From an uncultured Bacilli bacterium (GTDB lineage Bacteria > Bacillota_I > Bacilli_A > RFN20 > CAG-449): a stretch of 54,176 bases of DNA. Positions 9,347 through 17,808 of this stretch are shown here, piece after piece; position 1 is the first letter of the stretch, and every line of letters starts with the position of its first letter. Where the stretch lies: positions 1 to 54,176 of the forward strand of contig CANQCZ010000007.1 of NCBI GenBank assembly GCA_947591215.1. Direction: 5' to 3'. The notes under the pieces were generated by a model that saw only the letters and a program-made list of their open reading frames with translations, was not told where the DNA came from and made no database searches. A program made the translations under genes and the position numbers.

Positions 9347-10396
9347 TTACTCCTTTTTATCTTCGTTATCATCATTCGATGTTTTTTCGTTTTGTTCATC
9401 TTCGTCTTTACTGTTTTCATTAAATTTGTCAATTTCATTTTTCATCTGGTTAAGAAGATCATCGATTTGCTTTTTTTGATCCTCTTTCAATTCCTCTTTT
9501 GATTCAGTGACATCAACATAAGCCTTTGACATTAAATCATTTAAAGCTTTTCGATAAAGATCTCGATGAAGGCAATAAATTTTGTATCCTGCAATTAAAT
9601 ATATCGGAAAAAAAACAAAGCATCCGGCAACACCCAACGACAAAGCCAAAACGCAAGTATCAAAAGCTGCTAAATGCATGACGCTAAGTCCAATGTAGGT
9701 ACATAAACCATAAACAATCAAATAAACAATCAAAGACGGCCAAATTACCGAACCCATTTTAGCGTGATAATCTTTTGAAATTTTTGGAAAAACCATCCGA
9801 TTTATTCGCGATGCGGTCATCGCCACCACCGGTATATCAAACGAAAAATACGCCGAAAAAACATTTTTAGATAGGCAAAACACAAAATATAAAAAAACGA
9901 ATCCGTTTAAAATCACTTCATAATAGTCAAAATACGGGATAATATTATACAATTCTTCATAAAGATAATTGTAAGCATCGTATGTATTAAGGCTTTGTGA
10001 AGCATTTAACACTTCTTCAATATTTTCGCGATATGCAAAAAAAAGTACGCTGAGCAGGATTATCGACATCAAGCAGTAGAAAAGAAAAGTCTTAAAAAAA
10101 GTATTTATCACCCGATAACATCCATTAAAGCGCGGTGTAAAATAAAGACGATAATTTTGATTAAAATCACTGAATTCTAAAGTCTGTCTTTTGCAAGCTT
10201 TGACTACCATAATTTGAAAAGACAATAAAAATGGCACTAAAGCAAAAGCCGCCACCAATAAAAAGCCGAACGGAATTAATCGATTTAAAAGTAAACCCGT
10301 CACAAAAATCACAATATAAATAAAAGAAAAAGTCAAAAGTTTTTCTTTGTTGTTCTTTAATACTACGTAAGATTCGTTAACAATTCTGCTTTTCAT
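9347..10396 (-). CDS. Polytopic membrane protein with acidic cytoplasmic tail
   Basis: 349 residues with about five or six membrane segments (around 25-60, 95-120, 160-180, 205-235 and 240-265) and a charged, Glu/Asp/Lys-rich tail of about 75 residues that is probably disordered. The family is not recognised; the layout resembles integral membrane proteins annotated as DUF624/YesL-like, but I see no diagnostic motif. It sits 5 bases upstream of the activase gene and shares its promoter, so a link to that system is likely by context only. The ATG at 10396 is preceded by AGGTGA; the GTG three codons upstream lies inside that ribosome binding site. Confidence 0.65.
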   Translation of the reverse strand: MKSRIVNESYVVLKNNKEKLLTFSFIYIVIFVTGLLLNRLIPFGFLLVAAFALVPFLLSFQIMVVKACKRQTLEFSDFNQNYRLYFTPRFNGCYRVINTFFKTFLFYCLMSIILLSVLFFAYRENIEEVLNASQSLNTYDAYNYLYEELYNIIPYFDYYEVILNGFVFLYFVFCLSKNVFSAYFSFDIPVVAMTASRINRMVFPKISKDYHAKMGSVIWPSLIVYLIVYGLCTYIGLSVMHLAAFDTCVLALSLGVAGCFVFFPIYLIAGYKIYCLHRDLYRKALNDLMSKAYVDVTESKEELKEDQKKQIDDLLNQMKNEIDKFNENSKDEDEQNEKTSNDDNEDKKE

Positions 10397-10426
10397 ACAA
10401 GTCACCTAAAAAATGCAACTGAATAT

Positions 10427-10455
10427 ATTATATATATTCAAGAGTTCAAATACAA
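10427..10455 (-). promoter_or_regulatory. Promoter of the activase operon
   Basis: On the minus strand, TTGTAT (10450-10455), a 17-base spacer, then TATAAT (10427-10432). The -10 lies within a palindrome, GAATATAT/ATATATTC (10421-10439), which may be an operator or merely AT composition. Confidence 0.55.
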
Positions 10456-10545
10456 ATTTTATACTTAAACTTTTGACAATTCTTACAAAAAGTAAATTTT
10501 TTTTTGCCGGAAAAGTAACAATTTACAAGTAATGATTAGATTGCA

Positions 10546-10584
10546 TTAAAAAGCGCCGCTTAATTTATACGTTAAACAGCGCTT
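10546..10584 (-). terminator. Terminator of the LolA-like gene
   Basis: On the minus strand an imperfect 13-bp stem (AAGCGCTGTTTAA against TTAAGCGGCGCTT) ends in TTTTT. Confidence 0.8.
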
Positions 10585-10591
10585 AGCGATT

Positions 10592-11602
10592 TTACTTTGT
10601 TCCTGTAATTATATCCATCGAATTAGCGATAGAAATCATTTCATTGACACTTAGAGTTTCCGAGTAGATATCAATGCTGACTCCGTTATAGAGGTAGGTT
10701 AGATTATATCCATTTACATAACCGACTCCATAAGCAAATTCGATAATATTACCGCTTACTTCTTTTAATGATATTTCTTCAGAATCTTGCAAGATACTTT
10801 GAACTACCGTAAATGGTTTATCACCGTCATAAGTCAGAATAAATACTGTTTTCCCGTTAACGGTTGCCTGCGTTTGTTCTTTCAAAGTGCCATAAACTTC
10901 ACCATTTGAAGGAATTAACGGTAGATCCTCTTCATTTACGGTTGATGTTGAAGAGATATTTTCGCGTGATTGTTTCATATTTTCACTGACATCAAAGTAT
11001 GTATCGGTGTAAGTGGGTTCAAGATCAACTTTAGAAAAGGTAACTTTTACCACAATTTCATTATTTGCATTATATATATTCACCCACACCGGTTTTAAAT
11101 CAGACGAAAGTTTGATATCTTGTTTAACCCATTCCGGAGCATTTTCATACGATGGTGTACTGGAAATAAGATATCCATCGTCGAGATTTTGAACTTCATG
11201 ATCGCCGTTAAACACTTCGAGAAGAGAATGGTATAGATAAGGCTTGGGGCTATTTAAAGGATAGTTACCTTTAAACTGATAAACTTGATTTAACATCGGC
11301 GTCAAAACATAAACGCCATTTTGATTTCTTAATAAGATTTGCTCTTGATTGATATTTTTATCTAAAAGCGAAATTCTGAAATAATCTTGTTCGTTCTTTT
11401 TATAGTAATCGGTAGTCACAAAATAAGAACGCGTCTCCTCATCATTAAGAAGATCCATCGTCGCTTCCATATGATAAGCAACGAGGTTTTGATTAATTTG
11501 ATCTAATTTGTCGCCAACATCCGATTTGTCAAAAAATAACTTCCACGCTGCCAGCGCCACGATCGCCACAATTAATACACCCGCAATAATTTTTTTAACC
11601 AT
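10592..11602 (-). CDS. LolA/YdcC-like exported protein
   Basis: 336 residues with an N-terminal hydrophobic helix (about 4-22) that is probably an uncleaved anchor. The remainder matches the LolA-like half-barrel proteins of Firmicutes (YdcC/GerS group): KMEATMDL-type opening strand, a YYKKNEQDYFRISL strand, GVYVLTPMLNQVYQFKG, and YLISSTPSY further on. No lipobox Cys is present. LolA-fold proteins bind lipids or act as partners of envelope proteins; in Gram-positives the ligand is mostly unknown. GAGGTGA precedes the ATG. The gene is monocistronic, with its own terminator on the 3' side and a divergent DUF378 gene on the 5' side. Confidence 0.6.
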   Translation of the reverse strand: MVKKIIAGVLIVAIVALAAWKLFFDKSDVGDKLDQINQNLVAYHMEATMDLLNDEETRSYFVTTDYYKKNEQDYFRISLLDKNINQEQILLRNQNGVYVLTPMLNQVYQFKGNYPLNSPKPYLYHSLLEVFNGDHEVQNLDDGYLISSTPSYENAPEWVKQDIKLSSDLKPVWVNIYNANNEIVVKVTFSKVDLEPTYTDTYFDVSENMKQSRENISSTSTVNEEDLPLIPSNGEVYGTLKEQTQATVNGKTVFILTYDGDKPFTVVQSILQDSEEISLKEVSGNIIEFAYGVGYVNGYNLTYLYNGVSIDIYSETLSVNEMISIANSMDIITGTK

Positions 11603-11698
11603 TAAGATTCACCTCACCGATAATTTATGAGAAGAAAACTTAATATATGTATGAATTATTTAAAAATTTTCGCACATATTATCTTTAGGAGGTAAATC

Positions 11699-11911
11699 AT
11701 GCAATATTTACAAAAATCATGCCTTGTCTTAACGATTATCGGTGCATTAAACTGGGGATTAATCGGACTTTTTGATTTTAATCTCGTAACTTTTATTACA
11801 AATGGTACAAATATTTTTGCCCGTATAATCTACTGTGTGATTGCTTTAGCGGCAATCGTTAATATTTTATTGCTCTTTATGCACGTTTCTTCAACGGCTA
11901 CCGAAGAATAA
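11699..11911 (+). CDS. DUF378 family small membrane protein (YuzA-like)
   Basis: 70 residues with two transmembrane helices and the DUF378 signature ALNWGLIGLF in the first, a turn, and a second helix RIIYCVIALAAIVNIL. It matches the length and pattern of Bacillus YuzA. The function of the family is unknown. AGGAGG sits seven bases before the ATG. Confidence 0.85.
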   Translation: MQYLQKSCLVLTIIGALNWGLIGLFDFNLVTFITNGTNIFARIIYCVIALAAIVNILLLFMHVSSTATEE

Positions 11912-11931
11912 AAAATCAAACGCCAAAATGT

Positions 11932-11961
11932 AAAAAAAAGACTGTTTAATCAGTCTTTTTT
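11932..11961. terminator. Bidirectional terminator
   Basis: AAAAAAGACTG (11934-11944), loop TTTAAT, then CAGTCTTTTTT (11951-11961). It overlaps the TGA stop of the NERD-like gene on the minus strand. Confidence 0.85.
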
Positions 11962-12564
11962 GCTTACTCCCTTTTGATATATCTTATTGACAACTTTTTC
12001 CAATTCAAAAGGATTAATCAACGGGACCTGACTTTCAAAATCCAACTTCTCGATTCGTTTTTTTAAATCCTTATAGTGAACAAGCATCGGTTCTTCATTT
12101 AATGTTTCCGAATCGATGTAGCAAGAATCATTGACCACTAAAAATGGTACAACCATCTCTTTTGAAGCACCGATAAAAGCCGCAAAATAATCGACGCGAG
12201 TATTTTGAAGCCGACACGGATTATTAATATGATCGACAGTTTTACCATCAGGCGAATAATAAAACCAACTTAAATCTTCTTTTTTTCCATTCAAATGACC
12301 ATCGTAATACGCATCGACGATACAATAAATGTATTTATTGGAAAAAAGAATATGATCGAAGTGAATTACAACTTTTGCATCAATCGGCAGTGAAACACGA
12401 TTTAAAAGATAAAAATCGTGACTTTTAGCGATGCTATAGAGTTTTTTGGTAATGTTTCTTTTATAGTATTTTTTTCCGAAAAATAATTTAATCGGATTCG
12501 AAGACAATAAAACAATCGCAAAAATTGTAAATATAGCTATGACAATAAGAGCACCTACTAGCAT
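11950..12564 (-). CDS. Membrane-anchored NERD-like protein
   Basis: 204 residues. An N-terminal transmembrane helix (about 3-25) is followed by a soluble domain resembling the NERD fold: LLNRVSLPI, a FDHILFSNKYIYCIVDAYYDGHLNG core strand pair, a Trp-containing strand, and a closing FLVVNDSCYID strand. In active NERD nucleases the core strand carries Glu-x-Lys; here that place reads VDAYY, so the Lys is missing and catalysis is doubtful. It starts two bases after the deoD stop with only a weak ribosome binding site, so it is probably translated by coupling. Its final codons lie in the terminator. Confidence 0.55.
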   Translation of the reverse strand: MLVGALIVIAIFTIFAIVLLSSNPIKLFFGKKYYKRNITKKLYSIAKSHDFYLLNRVSLPIDAKVVIHFDHILFSNKYIYCIVDAYYDGHLNGKKEDLSWFYYSPDGKTVDHINNPCRLQNTRVDYFAAFIGASKEMVVPFLVVNDSCYIDSETLNEEPMLVHYKDLKKRIEKLDFESQVPLINPFELEKVVNKIYQKGVSKKD

Positions 12565-12566
12565 AA

Positions 12567-13268
12567 TTAAGCAATCTCTAATGCAACTTCCATCATTTTA
12601 TGAAAACTATTCTGTCGTTCTTCGGCAGTAGTTTCTTCTTTAGTGACAAACGAATCTGAAACCGTCAAAATGCAAAGGGCTTTTTTCTTTAATTTTGCCG
12701 CATTACAATAAAGAGCATACGACTCCATTTCAACTCCTAAAATTCCCATATCGCGCCATTTCATCCAAATTTCTGGTTGATCATTGTAAAAAATATCACT
12801 CGATAAAATGTTACCGACATGGCAAGGATAATTTTTAGCTTTCGCGACTTCATAAGCTTTATTTACCAATGAGAAATCGGCAATGGCACTAAAAACGCCA
12901 CCTAATTGATATTGTGAGGCCCATGCCGAATTTGTGGAAGCTCCCGAAGCAATTATGAGATCATAAAGTTTACATTCTGGAGCGTAAGCCCCGCAAGAAC
13001 CGATTCTAATAATCGTTTCAACTCCATAAAAGGCATATAGCTCATATGAATAAATGCCGATGCTTGGCATCCCCATTCCTGAACCCATAACCGAAACTTT
13101 TTTTCCTTTATAAGTCCCTGTATACCCTAGCATATTGCGAACACCATTGACTTGAACTACATCTTCTAAGTAATTTTCAGCGATGAATTTGGCTCTTAAA
13201 GGATCGCCTGGCATTAAAACCGTCTTAGCAAAATCTCCCATTTTAGCGCTATTATGTGGTGTTGACAT
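12567..13268 (-). CDS. deoD: Purine nucleoside phosphorylase (DeoD type)
   Basis: 233 residues, the usual length of the hexameric bacterial enzyme, which splits purine (deoxy)ribonucleosides with phosphate to base and pentose-1-phosphate. Family hallmarks are present: MPGDPLRAKFIA (phosphate-binding Gly-Asp-Pro and Arg), GSGMGMPSIGIYSYEL, IRIGSCGAY, GVEMESYALY (ribose-binding Glu) and the purine-binding Asp in TVSDSF. AGGAGG precedes the ATG. It lies within the ddl-RDD-deoD-NERD minus-strand run. Confidence 0.96.
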   Translation of the reverse strand: MSTPHNSAKMGDFAKTVLMPGDPLRAKFIAENYLEDVVQVNGVRNMLGYTGTYKGKKVSVMGSGMGMPSIGIYSYELYAFYGVETIIRIGSCGAYAPECKLYDLIIASGASTNSAWASQYQLGGVFSAIADFSLVNKAYEVAKAKNYPCHVGNILSSDIFYNDQPEIWMKWRDMGILGVEMESYALYCNAAKLKKKALCILTVSDSFVTKEETTAEERQNSFHKMMEVALEIA

Positions 13269-13277
13269 ATATTCCTC

Positions 13278-13736
13278 CTATTCTACATCGACTACCATGG
13301 TCGAAGATAATATATCATGAAAAGTAACTCTTTCGTTTTGAAGGCAAAGGACTGCTCCTGAAGCAAAAACAGAAAGACCAAAAGTCGAAAAATCGACTAA
13401 AATTTTTCCGATAACTTCACGTATAAAAAGAGCAGCAAAATCAACATTGCTACCATCGTTTTTAACAATTCTAATTCTGAAAAATTTTTTTCCGACCGTT
13501 TGACCTTTGCTTAACACCGGCACGACTAAAAAATAAAGTGTTATAAAAATAAACGCCATCCCTCCGGTTAAAAGCGAAGTGACCGTAAGCGAGAGAATAT
13601 TTTGAGTAGTAGGGCTTTTTGCGACTTCAAAAGACATTAAAATCGGATTGATTGAAATAAAGCCGACAATCGTAAAGACAATCAACCAATCCAAAAGAAA
13701 AGCCATGATGCGAGGAAGAGGATGGGCTCTTTTCAT
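13278..13736 (-). CDS. RDD family membrane protein
   Basis: 152 residues with three membrane helices. The RDD signature is recognisable: an Arg in the opening RIMAFLLDWLIV, the LDWLI Asp, and GQTVGKKFFRIRIVK between helices two and three, followed by the IREVIGK segment. The molecular role is generally unknown; some RDD proteins act in ion transport. Start chosen at 13736, where GAGGTGA is 5 bases upstream; the GTG at 13745 overlaps it. It lies between ddl and deoD. Confidence 0.85.
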   Translation of the reverse strand: MKRAHPLPRIMAFLLDWLIVFTIVGFISINPILMSFEVAKSPTTQNILSLTVTSLLTGGMAFIFITLYFLVVPVLSKGQTVGKKFFRIRIVKNDGSNVDFAALFIREVIGKILVDFSTFGLSVFASGAVLCLQNERVTFHDILSSTMVVDVE

Positions 13737-13789
13737 AATTATCACCTCTTCATTATTTTATCATAGCTTTTCTCTATAAGAAAGATTAA

Positions 13790-14896
13790 TTATTTAATCT
13801 TTTCGCTTAAATTGTTGAGAAATCCTTTTTCAAAAGTCGCTTCGATAGTGCTGTTTTTTTGAATTCTTTTGATTCCTATATCGACTAGTGTCGTCAAAAG
13901 TTCTTTAAATTCGATTCCTTTATCTTCAAATAAATAATAAGCTAAAGAACCCGGAATGGTATTGATTTCATTGAGATAGACTTTTTGACTTTGTTGGTCG
14001 TACAAAAAATCAAACCGAACTACCCCGGAACATGATAAAGCTCTAAAAGACTTAATGGCAATATCTCTAATAGTTTCTTCGATATCTTCCGATACATCAC
14101 TTGGAATAATTCTTACAAATTTTTTATCCTTACCACTTTCATATTTATCGTAAAAACTTAGAATCATATCGTGATTATTAACAGTCTCCAAAGAAGAAAT
14201 GATCATTTTTTCTTCATTACCTAAAATAGCAATATTAACCTCTTTCAAATGATTTATCGCTTCTTCGACAATCACCTCATCATCATAGTAAAATGCAGCT
14301 TCAATCGCTTCTTTAAGTTCTTCTATATTCATCACTTTTCTAACACCGATTGAACTTCCCAAGTGACACGGCTTTACAATAAGGGGAAAATGTAAAGGTT
14401 TGATAAAAGAGTCTAGTTTTTGAATATTCAAATATGTTGAAGCAGACAAACTTTTAAATTTTGTCTGTGGTATCTTGTATGTGGATAAAATTCGCTTACA
14501 TGCCACTTTATCTTGCAATATCGCGGCATTATAAATACCAGAATAGATACAAGGAATTTTCAACGTATCGAAAAACGCTCCTAAAGTACCATCTTCGATT
14601 CCTTTTCCGTGTCCTACTATCAAGGCATAATCAAAATATAACTTTCTAGTTTTGGTTTTAAAAAAAGAACTTTGATGCTTTCGCTTAAATTCACCTTTTT
14701 TAAAGCCATGAAAATTTTCATAATTACATTTACTCAAAAGAGCTTTTCCCGTATAAAAATTTCCATCGTGATCAAGATATACTAAAAGATATTCCCAACC
14801 ATTGTTTTGAAATTCGTGCGCTACTTTAAGCGCTGTTAAGACCGAAATATCGCTTTCTAGAGAATTTCCTCCATAAACGATCGCGATTTTTTTCAT
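13790..14896 (-). CDS. ddl: D-alanine--D-alanine ligase
   Basis: 368 residues, ATP-grasp fold. It joins two D-Ala for the peptidoglycan stem peptide. Visible markers are the N-terminal VYGGNSLESDISVLTA loop with the catalytic Glu, VGHGKGIEDGTLG, FPLIVKPCHLGSSIGV (ATP-binding Lys and Ser loop), EEAINHLKEVNIAI, the omega-loop region SFYDKYESG and FLYDQQSQKVYLNEINTIPG (metal-binding Asp/Glu/Asn). The omega loop looks like the dipeptide type rather than the D-lactate type, though this call is not firm. It is in the same run as murF, so wall precursor genes are grouped here. AGGAGG precedes the start. Confidence 0.95.
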   Translation of the reverse strand: MKKIAIVYGGNSLESDISVLTALKVAHEFQNNGWEYLLVYLDHDGNFYTGKALLSKCNYENFHGFKKGEFKRKHQSSFFKTKTRKLYFDYALIVGHGKGIEDGTLGAFFDTLKIPCIYSGIYNAAILQDKVACKRILSTYKIPQTKFKSLSASTYLNIQKLDSFIKPLHFPLIVKPCHLGSSIGVRKVMNIEELKEAIEAAFYYDDEVIVEEAINHLKEVNIAILGNEEKMIISSLETVNNHDMILSFYDKYESGKDKKFVRIIPSDVSEDIEETIRDIAIKSFRALSCSGVVRFDFLYDQQSQKVYLNEINTIPGSLAYYLFEDKGIEFKELLTTLVDIGIKRIQKNSTIEATFEKGFLNNLSEKIK

Positions 14897-14904
14897 GCTA
14901 CCTC

Positions 14905-15510
14905 CTAATCGAAGATAGTTTCATGATTCTTAAGGGCATTGATAATTCGAGCGAAATCTTGATTCGGCATCTTCCAAGACAATGAGGGAAGAGCATCCAT
15001 ATCAAAAAAACTTACCTCTGTCGTTTCATGGCAATGTGTCCCCGTTGAAGAAACTATCCTTCCTTCAAACCATATTGCATACTCCGACAAATCATTCTTC
15101 TTTTTATCACGTTCTCGATCTAAAATACCCACTAAGCGGATAATTTCAACCACATAACCGCTTTCTTGAAGCACTTCTCTTTTCGCCGCTTCGGAAGGAC
15201 TATCATAAATGTCACACCAGCCTCCCGGAACTGAATATGTTCCGCTATCGGCCTCTTTTACTAAAAGCAAGCGTCCTTTTTCATCGCGAATTAAAGTTCT
15301 TACGCTGATATTTGGAGTCGGATAGACATTTTTAGTAAAATAGGTGGGACGCTCAAGATTCACTTCATTAAATTTTTCAATCATCGTGGTCGATAAACTG
15401 CGAATTTCTTCATAATTCTCTAAAGCATATGGATCTTTTGAATACAATAAGCCGATTTTAGCAATCGAATTGATTTTTATCAAAAATTCATGGAAATCTA
15501 ATTTGGTCAT
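14905..15510 (-). CDS. Nudix hydrolase
   Basis: 201 residues. An N-terminal helical extension of about 65 residues precedes a Nudix domain with the full box: GGWCDIYDSPSEAAKREV followed by LQESGY, supplying the metal-binding Glu residues. This two-part layout matches Nudix proteins with an N-terminal helical domain that hydrolyse ADP-ribose or nucleoside-diphosphate derivatives; the actual substrate cannot be read from sequence. It lies 8 bases upstream of ddl and follows murF in the same operon. Confidence 0.9.
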   Translation of the reverse strand: MTKLDFHEFLIKINSIAKIGLLYSKDPYALENYEEIRSLSTTMIEKFNEVNLERPTYFTKNVYPTPNISVRTLIRDEKGRLLLVKEADSGTYSVPGGWCDIYDSPSEAAKREVLQESGYVVEIIRLVGILDRERDKKKNDLSEYAIWFEGRIVSSTGTHCHETTEVSFFDMDALPSLSWKMPNQDFARIINALKNHETIFD

Positions 15511-15537
15511 AATTTAAATCCTCGAAATCATTATAGA

Positions 15538-17034
15538 CTATTTTAAGTAAAAATCACTGCCCTTTGCCGTAATCAACACATTTTTATCGTCGTCATTCAA
15601 AATTTCAAGTGCCGCTTGTAAATCATTTTTGATAAATAAAGAATTCATGTTACCTTGCGTCTCACGATATCCTTTTATTAACGGATGATTATTTAAACGA
15701 GTAAGAATGATTACTTTATCTATTCCTACTAACTTTGTTCCGATTGAATAATTATATTTTTCAAACTTTGTTCCAATTTCAATTAATCCGCCAGTAATAA
15801 TTACTTTTCGCCCTGGACATTTTTTTAAAAGTTCAATGGAATCCAATAGTCCAAAATAGTTGGCATTGTAAGAATCATCAATAACAATCTTATTATGTAT
15901 ATGATAAATTTTTTGCCTTCTATCGCTAGGATTTAATCGAGAAACCGCTTTAATCAAATTATTTGTCGATACCTTTAAATGACAAGCTAATTTAATCGCT
16001 CCGGCAAGATTTAATAACTGTTTGTCTCCTAGCAATTTTATTTCGAATTTAGTGTCGCATAAAGTTAAAAAGCACTTTAATTGATTGTTAATTTCATAAT
16101 TTAATTCTTGTAAAGAATAGGATTCATAAGGAAAATTCCATTCTACAGCATTTAACAGTGCATCATCACCATTAAAAAATATTTTGCCATTTTCTTTTAG
16201 GAGATTTTGAATTTTGATCTTTGCTTTTAAAACATTCTCGAGTGTTTTAAAAGTCGCTAAATGCATAGGACCGATAGCAGTTATAACTGCGTAGTCTAGT
16301 TTGAATAAACGATGAAATTTTTTCATTCCGTTTTTTTCATCGATTCCGATTTCCACTACCACAAAATCGTCTGTATCCGAAACTTCTTCGTTAATAAACT
16401 GCGTCAATCCCATTAATGTGTTGATGCTTCCTTTAGGAAAAGTCACTTGATATTGAGTTTTTAAGATATGAAGAAGATCCATTTTAAATGATGTTTTACC
16501 ATAACTTCCTGTAATGCCGATAATCTTTGCATCTTGCATTCTTTTTAATTTTTTCCGAGCTTTTGAAATATAAAATGATCTTATAGCTCCTTCCAGCGGA
16601 CTAAGAATGATTTTACTAAGACACAATAAAATTCCACTCACAAATTTAGCACTAAAGAGATATCCGAAAATTATCCAATAATTGACATATGGAATAAAGA
16701 CGATGATTCCTAAAAGGAATTCACTCATTACAAATAAAAATATCGATCTCCGTGTCAAAGGTATACACTGAGGTTTCTTTGTTAAATATAAAATGAGGTT
16801 AGCAACAAGCATTAATCCGATTGCTACTCCATGAACTAATGTATGATCAAGTACGATCGCGCTCTCGATCAAAATTAGAAAAATAAAAAGATAGTAACCA
16901 TATTTTTTAAGCCTTTCTTTTCCCAGAATCAAATAACGTTTTATTGAATAGTATTGTTCAATAAAAATTCTCTCTTCTTGAAGTAAAAGGATCGTCAAAA
17001 ATACAAAAGTCAAAATTTTAAAAATTAAAAGCAT
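15538..17034 (-). CDS. murF: MurF-like Mur ligase with N-terminal membrane segments
   Basis: 498 residues. Three to five hydrophobic helices occupy about residues 1-135, then a Mur-ligase core: ITGSYGKTSFK (P-loop, about 170), TFPKGSINTLMGLTQ, VVEIGIDEKNGM, TAIGPMHLATFKTLENVLKAKIKI (catalytic His and Lys region), FFNGDD, and a C-terminal domain with DSYNANYFGLLDSIELLK (the DxYNAN motif) and KVIITGGLIEIG. DSYNAN is typical of MurF, which adds D-Ala-D-Ala to the UDP-MurNAc-tripeptide, and ddl is two genes downstream. The membrane-anchored N terminus replaces the usual substrate-binding domain and is seen in some Firmicutes lineages. It overlaps the alpha/beta hydrolase gene by 10 bases. Confidence 0.8.
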   Translation of the reverse strand: MLLIFKILTFVFLTILLLQEERIFIEQYYSIKRYLILGKERLKKYGYYLFIFLILIESAIVLDHTLVHGVAIGLMLVANLILYLTKKPQCIPLTRRSIFLFVMSEFLLGIIVFIPYVNYWIIFGYLFSAKFVSGILLCLSKIILSPLEGAIRSFYISKARKKLKRMQDAKIIGITGSYGKTSFKMDLLHILKTQYQVTFPKGSINTLMGLTQFINEEVSDTDDFVVVEIGIDEKNGMKKFHRLFKLDYAVITAIGPMHLATFKTLENVLKAKIKIQNLLKENGKIFFNGDDALLNAVEWNFPYESYSLQELNYEINNQLKCFLTLCDTKFEIKLLGDKQLLNLAGAIKLACHLKVSTNNLIKAVSRLNPSDRRQKIYHIHNKIVIDDSYNANYFGLLDSIELLKKCPGRKVIITGGLIEIGTKFEKYNYSIGTKLVGIDKVIILTRLNNHPLIKGYRETQGNMNSLFIKNDLQAALEILNDDDKNVLITAKGSDFYLK

Positions 17035-17717
17035 GTTTTTATTTCCTCGTCGATTAAAGAAGCGATATCTTTTTTATGAGAGAGATAAGCAAGATGATCT
17101 CCTTCGAAAAATATCAATCGTGATTTTCTTAAATAACGATGCATCTTTTTCATTTGAGAACAAACGATTTCTCTATCTTTTTTTAACCCGATCAATAAGA
17201 TATTAGTATTGATTTTTTTTAAATCTCTTTTTGATAAATATGAATTGCAAACATTGACAAAAGTCTTTCTTAAATTTCCTTGTGTCGCTTCATAATCAGA
17301 ACTTCCTTTTAATACAATCGGAAGTTTTATCTTTTTGGCAATTTTATTAAAAGCAATTTTTACTTTAGCTTTCATTTTGTGTCGTTTAATAATGCTCGGG
17401 GCAATTAAACATAATCCTTTTACCGGATATTGTTCGGCATAAAATCCTAAAATTTTCCCTCCGAAAGAATGCCCAACACCATAAAAGCTTTCGACTTGCT
17501 CATGTACGACTAAATTGTGAAGTTCTTGCACGTAATCTTGTATTGTATAAGGATGTATCAATTCACTTTTACCAAAACCCGGCAAATCGACAATAATAAC
17601 ATTTGTTGATTTGTTTAACATCGCTAGTCTTTTCATTGTTGAAGAATCTAATCCCCATCCATGAAGATAGATCGTAAAGCCTACTTTTCCCGGTTGTTCG
17701 ATTTTTTGATAATCCAT
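17025..17717 (-). CDS. Alpha/beta hydrolase
   Basis: 230 residues, alpha/beta-hydrolase fold. Visible are the oxyanion segment YLHGWGLDSS (about 17), DLPGFGKS, the nucleophile elbow GVGHSFGGK (Ser near 82), and a late GDHLAYLS supplying the catalytic His; an Asp lies in IGLKKDREI. The substrate is unknown. It is the first gene of the run with murF and ddl and overlaps murF by 10 bases. GAGG precedes the ATG. Confidence 0.85.
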   Translation of the reverse strand: MDYQKIEQPGKVGFTIYLHGWGLDSSTMKRLAMLNKSTNVIIVDLPGFGKSELIHPYTIQDYVQELHNLVVHEQVESFYGVGHSFGGKILGFYAEQYPVKGLCLIAPSIIKRHKMKAKVKIAFNKIAKKIKLPIVLKGSSDYEATQGNLRKTFVNVCNSYLSKRDLKKINTNILLIGLKKDREIVCSQMKKMHRYLRKSRLIFFEGDHLAYLSHKKDIASLIDEEIKTCF

Positions 17718-17808
17718 GTTTTTTTCCTCTATACATATATATGGTCAATTTAATTTTTGATTGCCTATCGACATTTTTTGCGTTAGTATGATTAAAAAGA
17801 GGTACTTT

